Source of the DNA: Hemerocallis citrina
Lineage: Eukaryota > Streptophyta > Magnoliopsida > Asparagales > Asphodelaceae
Length of the DNA: 64,000 nucleotides
Direction of reading: 5' to 3'
Assembly: GCA_017893485.1 (NCBI GenBank)
Contig: CM030366.1
Location: 181,685,981 to 181,749,980 of the forward strand
Positions within the stretch are counted from its first letter, which is position 1, and every line of letters starts with the position of its first letter. Made by a program: the position numbers and the translations under genes. This document shows, piece by piece, positions 34,109 to 44,003 of this stretch. A model generated the notes under the pieces. The model searched no databases, was not told where the DNA came from, and was given only the letters and a program-made list of their open reading frames with translations.

Positions 34109-36430
34109 GAAAACTCTATATTAATGGAAAGGAAGCTGTGGTGTTGTTTGATACTGGATCCTCTCATACTTTTGTGTCTCCAAAGTTTGCTAAAGTGTTG
34201 GGAGTTGAACCGAAAATTTTTCCAGGCAAGATCTTAGCAGTAGCTACTCCATCAGGGGAAACTTTGACCACTGATCGGTACTATGCTGATTGTGAGATAG
34301 TGATTGGGGATCGAATCTTTGGCATTGATCTGATCGAGCTGACTATCTTGGGAGTCGATGTTATCATTGGCATTGATTGGATGTCGGTGTACAGTGCAAG
34401 CATCGAGTGTAAGACCAAGACGGTGACAGTGAAGGCTCCAGGGGGACCTGAAGTCACTTTCCAAGGGAAGCTGAAGTGTTCTAAGCTGGTGGCAACTATC
34501 CGCAAGGAAGAGACTCCTGTGGTATTGCAAGGGATTCCTGTGGTTCGGGACTATCCGACTGTATTCTTGAAAGATTTTCCTGGGTTACCTCCGCACCGTG
34601 ATGTAGAGTTCAGCATCACTGTTCAACCGGGAAGTGCACCAATCTCTAAGGCACCTTATAGGATGGCTCCAGTGGAACAGGATGAAGTGAAACGGCAGAT
34701 TGAGGAACTGTTGGGAAAAGGCTTTATTCAACCTAGTGCGTCACCTTGGGGAGCACCAGTGCTTTTGGTAAAGAAGAAGGATGGATCGATGAGGATGTGT
34801 ATCGATTACCGAGAGCTGAATAAGGTCACTGTTCAGAATAAGTATCCGATTCCTCGAATTGATGACTTGTTCGATCGTCTACAAGGAGCAACTGTATTCT
34901 CCAAAATAGATCTTCGATCAGGATATCACCAAGTGCGAGTGAAAGCTGAAGATGTGCACAAAACTGCGTTTAGAACTCGGCATGGGCATTACGAATTCTT
35001 AGTTATGCCATTCGGAGTGACGAATGCACCCGCAATCTTCATGGACTTGATGAACAGAGTTCTGAGGCCGTTTATTGATTCTTTCGTCGTGGTGTTTATC
35101 GACGATATTCTTGTGTACTCCAAGTCTGAGGCGGAGCACACCGAGCATCTGGCAGTAGTTTTGCAGAAGTTGGAAGAGCAAAGGTTGTATGCCAAGTTAT
35201 CCAAGTGCGATTTCTGGAAATCTGAAGTGGCATTCCTAGGTCACATCCTTTCTAAGGAGGGAGTGGCAACTAACCCTCAGAAGATAGAGGCAGTGAGGGA
35301 CTGGGCTAGGCCTACTACAGTGAAGGAAGTCAGAAGTTTCCTTGGGATGACTGGGTATTATCGGAGATTCATTCAAGGTTATGCTCAGATAGCTGTGCCG
35401 CTTACTGAGTTGACCAAGAAGAATGTGAGCTTCAAGTGGACCGAGCAATGTGAGGCGAGTTTTCAGGAGCTGAAGGATAGACTGACTACTGCACCTATTT
35501 TGGCTTTGCCTAGAGCAGGAGTTGAGTACGATGTCTATAGCGATGCTTCACATCGGGGGCTTGGTTGTGTCTTAATGCAAGAGGGTAAAGTAATCGCTTA
35601 TGGGTCTAGGCAACTACGACCGCATGAGAAGAATTATCCAACTCATGATCTAGAGCTGGCTGCGATTATCTTTGCTTTGAAGCAATGGAGGCACTACGTG
35701 TATGGTGAGAAGTTGAACATGTACACGGATCACAAAAGCTTGAAGTACATATACCAGCAGAGGGATCTCAATCTGAGGCAGCGGAGATGGTTGGAAGTGC
35801 TCGAGGATATGCGACCTGAGATCAAGTATCACCCTGGAAAGGCTAATGTTGTTGCTGATGCACTTAGTCGCAAGAGCAGTTTGGCCAGTTTGATTACGAC
35901 TCAGAGGCATCTGATTGAGGAGTTGGATCGAGCAGGTATTGAAGTTGTCTTGCAAGGATTGGGAGCATCTTTATCTCAGTTGAAGCTTCAGCCTACCTTG
36001 AATGCAAGGATCATTGCAAGTCAGGAAGTTGATGCTGACATCTTGGAGATGAAGGAGCAGGTTGGTGCTGGCAGGTTGCCCGGATTTCAGATCAGGGATG
36101 GAGTGCTGTGGTTCGGAGATAGGCTGTGTGTTCCAGATCAGGCAGACCTGAAAGAGAGTATTCTTCAGGAGGCGCATGCTACTCTTTTGTCAGTACATCC
36201 TGGGAGTACTAAGATGTACAAAGACATCAAACAGCATTTCTGGTGGTCAGGTTTGAAGCGGGATGTGGCCGAATTTGTCGCGAGGTGTGAGGTTTGTCAG
36301 CAAGTCAAAGCCGAAAATCAGAGACCCGGAGGTCTATTACAGCCGTTACCTATTCCGGAATGGAAGTGGGATAACATCAGTATGGATTTCATTACGGGAT
36401 TGCCTAAGAGTTCTAAAGGCAATGATGCTA
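34109..36430 (+). CDS. pol: Pol: protease, reverse transcriptase, RNase H, integrase N-terminus
   Basis: The order is aspartic protease ([10 protein letters not shown], near 34147), RT ([43 protein letters not shown], catalytic FIDDILVYS near 35096), RNase H ([36 protein letters not shown]), then the integrase HHCC finger ([17 protein letters not shown] ... [12 protein letters not shown]) and the first catalytic Asp in SMDFITGLP. An open frame exists upstream to 34036 but that part lies in the candidate intron. At 36431-36434 a run of four T shifts the frame; this strand of Pol ends shortly after at 36513 in unrelated sequence. Confidence 0.92.
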
Positions 36431-36434
36431 TTTT

Positions 36435-37423
36435 GGGTTATAGTCGATCGACTTACCAAGTCCGCTCACTTTTTGGCGATGAAACTCACGGCTTCGATGG
36501 ACAAGTTGGCTGAGTTGTATGTTGGTGAGATTGTCCGACTTCATGGCGTTCCTTCGACTATTGTGTCTGATCGAGATGTGCGGTTTACTTCGCATTTCTG
36601 GAGGAGTCTTCAGGCAGCTTTGAGTACCAAGACAGATTTCAGCACTGCTTTTCATCCACAGACCGATGGGCAGACCGAGAGAGTCAACCGTATTCTTGAG
36701 GATATGCTTCGGTGTTGTATACTAGACTTCGGAGGCAGTTGGGAAAGGCATTTACCTTTGGTAGAGTTTGCCTACAACAACAGTTTTCAGGCTAGCATCG
36801 GGATGGCGCCGTATGAGGCTTTGTATGGCAGGAAGTGCAGGACTCCTGTGTGTTGGTATGAGGTTGGGGAGCGTCAGTTGTTTGGTCCTGAGCTTGTACA
36901 GCTGACTTCTGAGAAGATTGATCTGATCAGGAAAAGGTTGGTGGAAGCTCAGAGCAGGCAGAAAAGCTATGCAGACAACCGGAGAAGGGACCTTGAGTTT
37001 GAGGTTGGTGACTTCGTCTTTCTGAAGGTATCACCCAGTAAAGGTGTGGTTCGATTTGGCAAAGGCGGGAAGTTAGCCCCGAGATTTATAGGCCCATATA
37101 AGATATTGAAAAGGATCGGGAAAACTGCTTACCGGCTTGAATTACCGGAAGAGTTGTCTCAGGTGCACAATGTCTTTCATGTGTCTATGTTGAGAGGTTA
37201 TATTCCGGACCCGAGTCATCATTTGCCTGAAGTGCCGGAAGGTTTGCAGTTGGATCTGAATTACATCGAGACTCCTATTGAGATTGTTGACCGTAGGGAG
37301 AAAGTCTTGAGGAATAAGACGATACCGATGGTCAAGGTAGTCTGGAGAAACCACTTGGTTGAAGAGGCTACTTGGGAATCTGAAGAGAAGATGTTGAGGG
37401 ATTATCCTGAGCTTTTTGCTTGA
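36435..37423 (+). CDS. pol: Pol: integrase core and chromodomain, after a frameshift
   Basis: The +1 frame continues integrase directly ([12 protein letters not shown]), with the second Asp in [11 protein letters not shown] and Glu in [13 protein letters not shown], then the GPY/F-like module ([22 protein letters not shown]), and a C-terminal chromodomain ([19 protein letters not shown] followed by [11 protein letters not shown]). Chromodomains bind modified histone H3 and steer chromoviruses to heterochromatin. The stop follows PELFA at 37421-37423. One extra T in the 36431-36434 run accounts for the break; the rest is intact. Confidence 0.9.
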
Positions 37424-37528
37424 TTGTTTTGTTGATTATATTTTGTATTTTTGTATCTTTATATCTTTGTATCTCTTGTTGTTGTGTTTTCTCGCTCTTG
37501 GCTGTAGTTCCGGGGACGGAACTATTCT

Positions 37529-37541
37529 AAGGAGGGAGTGA
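37529..37541 (+). other. Polypurine tract
   Basis: AAGGAGGGAGTGA directly before the 3' LTR; it primes plus-strand DNA synthesis. Confidence 0.85.
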
Positions 37542-40375
37542 TGTAATACCCTGACTTTTCTAATATATGAAAGATTATTCATCTTTATATATAGTATGCT
37601 TGTGTAATATTATTGGCTATTATTTTTTTAACATGATGAATAAGAACATTGTTTTTATAAAGTATTTTCCCTAAAGCCCAAATGTTAATTTACTTATTTA
37701 TTTCTACAAAATAATTAGTTTGGCCCAAATTGGTTTTAAGCCCATGAATTTAAACCCTCTTATTTATTTTCTACAATTTGTAATGTAGCATTTCTTTCTC
37801 TATTAATTCCCGGGTATTTTAATGTACAATTTGTAGTGTGACTTGTGCTTACACGTGCACTCAATGTACACGTGCATTAGGCACAAATTCTTGGCCGGTT
37901 TTGTGTGGAGAAGTGGATGAAATCATGGGTAGTTATCCTGAGTTGTGGGTAGTTTTTACAACCCCCAAATCAATCTTAGCCCTTAATCTCCCAACTCCCT
38001 AGTACATCTCAACCCTCCATCTCACTCTAAATTGTATATAAATACCTCCCCTCTCATCCCTTATTCTTTACACTAGATTATTTTATAAGTTATTATTGTG
38101 AGAGTTTGTGTGTGGAGGCCGGATACCACTTTCTGGAGATCTTCGGCAAGGAGCAAGGAACAAGAAGTGCTGCTTCGTACTAAGGAACTTTTGCGGGATT
38201 TCGTTTATTTTCGTCAAATAAGGTGGTTGTTTCTCAGGACTTCTAATGTAGGAATGATATTGCAATTGTTATGATTGATACTATGTTATAAAAAGTGAAT
38301 GGAATGCGGTAGAATTGCTTGAACATGCTAGTAATATTGAGACAAGATTGTCGGTACAGTCGACTGCCATGTGAGCCAGCCGACTGGTACGAGACACTAC
38401 TTTTCGTATTATGCTGATAAATGTGTGCAACATGGTGTGATTATTAAATGTATATTTTCCCTATGACACATATGATGGAGGGAAGGTAATAAATGAAAAG
38501 AATTAATAGTGACAAATATCCGAAGTTGTCGGCGCAGTCGACTGACTTGGTGTTAAGTCGACTGGTGCTTCATTTCTGATTATGACTGTTTGAAAGTCCC
38601 CTGAATAAAGACATTCTATTTACGTAGACTCATTATGATGACTTGAGAGTTGTACCTTCATTATTGTAAGAAAGTATGAGCAATGCGAATACATGTTTAG
38701 AGTAGTTTTCTCTAAAGGAGCATGTTAATAACTGGAAAATTATGCTGTGAATGCTACTGAACAAGAAGAAACTCTGTTTATGACACATGAATTGATGTAT
38801 ACTGTTAATTGATATCATGATGCAAGTACACGTAAGAACTGTAAATGAATTCCCTAATTGAAATGGATCTGTCCAGTCGACCGATGCGTGTAGCAAGTCG
38901 ACTGATCTGGACTTGTAAATTATGCGTTTGGAATCTCCAGGACAGACGACTGATTATTGAACAGTCGACTGTTATGTGGATAATATTGTGAATATGGAAG
39001 GTTGCGGGACAGGCGACTGGTTGAGTGCAACAGTCGACTATCCCGAGCTTTTAGGAGGAACCTGTATGTGACTGTATAAGTCGACTGGTATTCTTCCAAG
39101 TCGACTGTACAGAGTGGACTTTTAATAATTTGATTCATGTTATTTACTGTTGGTAATAATGAACTTTATGCTTTTATCGATGGATTCTGGTTATGGCTGT
39201 ATGAATTATGTGAAAGGAATCATAGATGAGAATTGAGAGTTAAATGAATAATTATGAAAGGCTAAATCCTGATGAAAAAGTCTGTGAGACTCTAAAATGA
39301 AATCATGAGCTGATGGCGCTCAATTGGATATTGTGAATTTGAAATTGAACGAAGGAGTAGCTAAGTCTCCCCGGCAGTGGAATGAAATAATATTGAGAAA
39401 TAGACCAGGTTGGTCAAGTGAAATGAAATGATAAGTCCGGTTGATGGAGAGGCTAACTCTAGAGCTTGATTTTTATTCATGATTCTAATGTAACTCTAAT
39501 ACATAGTGTGGAGGTGATGAAGGTGAGAGAAAAACATGAGTATGAGAGCTAGGGTACGGTGCGGGTGTGTGAGCCGCAGAATGCATGCTTGATGCATCAT
39601 GACATGGCGCGGGCACAACTCAGTAATGATCGGACTCTAGTCACGCTTGTGGGATGTTTTGGTGACTGCAAGAGGAGTGTGTTCAGGGAGGAGGCTGAAT
39701 TGTCGCAGAATGCATGCTTGACGAGTCAAGACATGGCGCGAAATTCTACTCCAGGGGTCAGGATACATGCTTGTACTCATAGATACATCTAAGATACTCA
39801 TTGGAATTACAGAAGTAGAGTAAGCCACGGCGGGGGATTGAACCCTACAAAAATGAAGAACGATTAAGAGGCTTGCCCTCGAACCTATGTAGTATGGGAT
39901 GCATAGAATTCGAACAAGTGTGCATTAGTGTCATGTGTTAAGTAAATAATTGCATTAAGGATTAAGTGCACAATCACGACACAACATCTCTAAAAGTTCC
40001 CTTTTGATTTTTACATGCTTATTATGAACAAGATTGTTGATTTGTTAAGAAATGAGATTCATTATACTGTTTATGGCATAGAGAGGATGGCCATGTATAA
40101 TTATCGTCGGTTGAATAAACTGACGTACCCACAGTTTTGTATGCAGGATAAATTACATGTAAAGAGGAATGGATGCATAAAGATCTCATTATGTTGTTGT
40201 TCATTTATGTAAATGTCGTATATTTTGCTTCCGCTGTGTAAATTTAAATGTAAGATGTTGTAACCCTGATGTAAAAAGAAAAGTTTGAATTTCCTTGTAA
40301 AATTGTACTCGAGGAAAGCGAAAAGATCCTGAAGAACATCTCGAACTCAGTAATTTTGGGATTCGGGGCGTTACA
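37542..40375 (+). repeat. 3' LTR of the chromovirus
   Basis: Almost identical to 29454-32286, one base longer owing to an extra C in the CTTCCGCTG segment near 40230. Same TATA box and same six palindrome pairs. Confidence 0.95.
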
Positions 40376-40380
40376 ATGAG

Positions 40381-40590
40381 GGTCTGGTCCCACAAGTGCA
40401 GCATGAGAAGAACTAGCTTCACCGGACGGTGCAGACGTAGACGGGACATTGCCTTGGCCACCCTGAGGATAAAATATACTATGTTTAGTGAACACTCCAT
40501 ATGTTGGCGTATACTATTTAAACATTACAAAATAATAGTTCATACCCCAGGCCTAGCACTCCTTGATCCCGCTCCCATCGTTCTAACCAT
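40381..40590 (-). pseudogene. PMD gene, first exon, intron and 5' part of the split exon
   Basis: A small exon 40590-40546 starts at ATG and encodes 15 residues (MVRTMGAGSRSARPG). A GT-AG intron of 83 bp (40545-40463) follows, then exon 2 (40462 downwards) encoding GGQGNVPSTSAPSGEASSS. At 40381 the frame reaches the chromovirus target duplication ATGAG and is resumed exactly at 29453, so without the insertion the exon would read through (...VGPDPH then DPTLLTLQR...). Exon boundaries are inferred from GT/AG and frame only. Confidence 0.75.
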
Positions 40591-41149
40591 ATTTGAGTAG
40601 ATCACCTATCAAAGTATAAGCAAACAAGTAAGTATGATAGGTACTCACTTAACACAAAGAACTAAATTTGATTATGATGGTTCTATACTGTGTGTTCTAT
40701 GTTTTTGTTTCATTATGTTCTCGCTAGATTTTTCTTAAGCTTTAGTTCGACAGAAAAAGTTAATTTCAAAACAATTATAATGCATGGCATAAATAAGGTC
40801 ATCTTTTACTAACTAATCAAATTTGAAGTGTGATTAATTGAGTAAAATGTTTCATACTCTATGTATAAGATTTCTTACTCATAAATTCACAGACACGTAT
40901 TTATAAGATATGGATCTGTTTCAATACATATTGATTTGCACACTTCTCTTACAATATGAACAAAACAGTTCTTATTCCCAAGTGCAGAATCAAAACTAAT
41001 AAATACCACAACGCTTGAGCATGGACATTGACATTGATATCAAACTAATTCCGGAATTTTATCCTGTATGCTCTTCAATTCTTCTTTTAAGCATAAATTA
41101 ATTCCATGAATTGCTACTATGAATACAACACAAATTTTCCTAACTTACT
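40591..41149 (-). other. Upstream region of the PMD gene within the MULE
   Basis: AT-rich non-coding DNA between the PMD start and the right inverted repeat. Probably promoter and 5' UTR of the minus-strand gene. No domain seen. Confidence 0.5.
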
Positions 41150-41838
41150 ATCCAACACTAAGTATTCCTCAAAAGATATCCAAATCCTCAAAAATATCTC
41201 TATAAACAAACAACCTATTTGGGTCACATTATTAACAACAAGTGCAAAAAAATTGTAATCAATCAACCATCACAATACTATACTAGGCATACCTCGTTAG
41301 GGTTTGGAGTTTGGAGTTGATATGGAGATTTCCAAATTCTTTACGAATGGCGGAGATTTGGCGATTAGACGATCTGTGAGGAGGGAGATTGGGTGGGGAA
41401 GAAGGATACTTGGATTAATTGATTTTTGGGAGAGAAATTAGGGTTTAGGGTTTAGGGTTTTGGGGAGATGCGATGGGCCGCTATTGGGGAAGAAGGGGAG
41501 AAGAAGAGATAGACTGATAAAAGAAATAGGGAAACAGTAGGGTAGTCGTAAGTTAGAAGCGTTCGGGGGACCCACCTGAGGTCGCGATTGCCACTAGCGA
41601 CCTCAGTTAGAAGAGGTCGCTAGTGGCAATAGCGACCAGTCCAGTAACTCTTCAGCCTTAATCCCCTTAGTACACAGCCAAGCGTGGGGGCACAAAATTT
41701 CTATCTATGAAGAGGCCGCTATTCCCAATAGCGACCGTTGCTGACGTGGCAGAGGCTAGCCCACCAACGCTAATAGTTTGGGACCTGGCCTAAAAACGCA
41801 AATACTATCAAAAAGTGGCCTAGTACGGCAAAATTTTC
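41150..41838 (-). repeat. MULE terminal inverted repeat, right
   Basis: Reverse complement partner of 22956-23681. It contains the same dyad of GGTCGCTA arms (41577-41637) and telobox-like TTTAGGG repeats near 41446-41462. It probably carries the promoter of the minus-strand PMD gene. Confidence 0.9.
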
Positions 41839-41847
41839 TTAGTTTTT
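41839..41847. repeat. 9-bp target duplication of the MULE, right copy
   Basis: TTAGTTTTT, identical to 22947-22955. Confidence 0.92.
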
Positions 41848-42118
41848 CTCCCCCAGCATAAAAGATTGTGGTATTTTTCTAAAAATACAAGAGTTTCTTG
41901 CATTTTTTAACGATAAGTTTGACAGTATGTTGTAGTTTTTGCATTTTGACCAAATCAATGTAAAAAATGTAGTCTATCTAACCAAAATAATCCATTGCTC
42001 TGGTCTCAAAGATGCATCTTCAACTAGGGTCAGTTTCCATTAAATAACCTAATTTTTTCCTCTTATCTTTTTAGAGATAAGGGGGCTAGACTATCACCCT
42101 AACAAACTTAGCTAAGGA
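41848..42118. other. Unassigned AT-rich interval
   Basis: Between the MULE and the second copia element. Nothing recognised. Confidence 0.5.
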
Positions 42119-42123
42119 TATTC

Positions 42124-42315
42124 GGTTGAAAATAGATTTTGGGAAAAAAAATTTATTCTTATTCATTTATTTCTCTACTATATGCATCTATATATAAGAG
42201 TTACATTCTTGGAGAAGAAGAAAAGAGATTGAGAGAAGATTGGGAAGATGAGAGATTTGGGAAATCTGTCTCCTATAGATTAAGAAACAGAATATACAAT
42301 TACTATATTTCAATA
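42124..42315 (-). repeat. 3' LTR of the short-LTR copia element
   Basis: About 192 bp; outer end GGTTGAAAA (TG decayed), inner end TTTCAATA. It is adjoined on the minus strand by a polypurine tract TTGAGGAGGAG (42316-42326). Similar to 49711-49903 with scattered substitutions. Confidence 0.9.
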
Positions 42316-42322
42316 CTCCTCC

Positions 42323-43852
42323 TCAAGTTGATGCATATATATTGAACATGCCCAACTTGTCAACATATTTCAAGAAGAGCCAATTTGAAACCGCCTTGGT
42401 TAGGATATCTGCGAGCTGATCTTCTGACTTCACTTTCGATATCTCAATGACTTTCTCATCTATTTTTTCTTTGATGAAGAATCTGTCCACCTCTACATGT
42501 TTCGTTCTATCATGCTGAACCGGGTTAGCAGCAATATCACACGTTGCTTGACTATCACAATATACTTTCATAGGTTCATTCGGACCATAGCCTAAGTCCT
42601 GCAATAAGAGTTTCAGCCATAAAGTTTCCGCTATACTTAAAGCTACTCCGCGATACTCAGCCTCTGCACTAGAGCGCGCAACAACATTTTGTTTCTTGCT
42701 CCTCCATGTAACTAAATTTTCTCCAACAAAGGTGAAGTATCCGGAAGTGGAGCGCCTATCAATTATAGATCCTTCCCAATCAGCATCAGTATATGACTCA
42801 ACCTTCAAGTGACCATGTTTCGCAAATAAGACCCCTTTTCCTGGAGCAGACTTAATATATCTCATAATTCTCATCACCGTATCGATATGTTGTTTCCGAG
42901 GCGCATGCATAAACTGACTTACAACACTTAAAACATATGAAAAATCTGGCCGTGTATGTGCAAGATACATCAGCCGTCCAACCAATCTCTGATATTTTTT
43001 CTTTTCACAAGGTACATGATCAGCTTCGTTGCACAGTTTCAGTTCTTCTTCTGACGATGTACTAATTGGTTGATAAGCGGACATTCCAGTTTCTTTTAAT
43101 AAATCAAGAGAATACTTTCTTTGAGACAAAAATATCCCATTTCTTTAGCGAGAAACTTCAATACCATGAAAGTATCTCAAAGAGCCACGATCTTTCATTT
43201 CGAACTCTTGTGATAAGTACTTCTCTAATGCCTTCCTCTCCTCAGGATCATCACCAATTACTATCATATCATCCACATAAATAATGAGAGCAGTAATTTT
43301 GCTTTCTTTCCTTTTTAGGAACAGAGTATGATCTGAATTACTCTGATAGTATCCGAATGTCCTCATTGATTTTGTAAATCTCCCAAACCAAGCTCTTGGC
43401 GACTGCTTAAGTCCATAGATTGCTTTCTTCAAACGACATACTTTATTGCTGTGTTAGACTGGTTTGTTCGACCCTAGTGGAAGATCCATATAAACCTCTT
43501 CTATCAATTCTCCATGCAAAAATGCATTCTTCCCATCAAATTGCTCCAACGGCCAATCAAGATTTACAGCAAGTGACAGTAGGACTCGAACAGTATTGAA
43601 TTTTGCCACAGGTACGAATGTATCTTCATAATCAATTCCATACGTTTGAGTGTATCCTTTGGCAACCAGTTTTGCTTTGTATCGCTCTATTGAACCATCG
43701 GACTTATACTTCACCGTATAAATCCATCTGCATCCTACTGGCTTCTTCCCTACTGGCAACTCGACTATCTCCCAAGTCTCATTCTTTTTCAAGGACTTCA
43801 TCTCCTCATCCATAGCTGCTTTCCACCTTGGATCAATAAGGGCTTCCTGCAC
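42323..43852 (-). pseudogene. pol: Copia reverse transcriptase and RNase H, two in-frame stops
   Basis: One frame carries [21 protein letters not shown] and [14 protein letters not shown], then a stop near 43454, KKAIYGLKQSPRAWFGRF and the catalytic YVDDMIVIGDD, a stop near 43145, and finally RNase H (ESYTDADWEGSIIDRRSTSGYF, RSSAEAEYRG, NPVQHDRTKHVEVDRFFIKE). The codon frame stays the same across both stops, so these are point lesions. The upstream part joins integrase across solo LTR D. Reads as a typical plant copia RT. Confidence 0.88.
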
Positions 43853-44003
43853 ACTGTTAGAAATAGATACAGTAGATAATTGATTTACAAATACTTATTT
43901 GATTCCGACAAGCGGTGAGTGGATACATAATTACTCATGGGATATTTGACGTTACTAGTGGGATCAGGTTCATAAGTGGGTTTTGGAATACCTCTATTAG
44001 TAC

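Larger units (their letters stand above)
29454..40375 (+). mobile_element. Complete Ty3/gypsy chromovirus, Tekay/Del-like, recently inserted
   Basis: LTRs 29454-32286 and 37542-40375 flank PBS, a small extra ORF, gag, PR-RT-RNase H-integrase-chromodomain, and PPT. The target duplication ATGAG (29449-29453 and 40376-40380) is perfect. The LTRs (2,833 and 2,834 bp) differ by about ten substitutions and one single-base indel by my reading, so the insertion is young. The C-terminal chromodomain and long LTRs point to the Tekay/Del clade. One frameshift in integrase (36431-36434) prevents an intact Pol. Confidence 0.95.
22956..41838 (+). mobile_element. Mutator-like element (MULE) with MURA and PMD genes, hosting a nested chromovirus
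   Basis: Termini GAAAATTTTGCCGTA (22956) and its complement (ending 41838) are flanked by the perfect 9-bp repeat TTAGTTTTT. The inverted repeats are close to identical for about 320 bp and remain recognisable for about 0.7 kb. Inside are a MURA-type transposase (+), a large inverted repeat, and a PMD gene (-) facing it. Subtracting the nested retrotransposon (10,922 bp plus 5-bp duplication) leaves about 7.96 kb. Both genes are damaged, so the element is no longer autonomous. The two-gene convergent plan recalls maize MuDR (mudrA/mudrB), but here a PMD gene occupies the second place. Confidence 0.92.

Noticed and set aside
41446..41462. TTTAGGG repeats as an interstitial telomere
   Set aside because: Only about three units, inside a terminal inverted repeat with AACCCTAA leader motifs on the other side; a telobox-like promoter/leader motif is the simpler reading.
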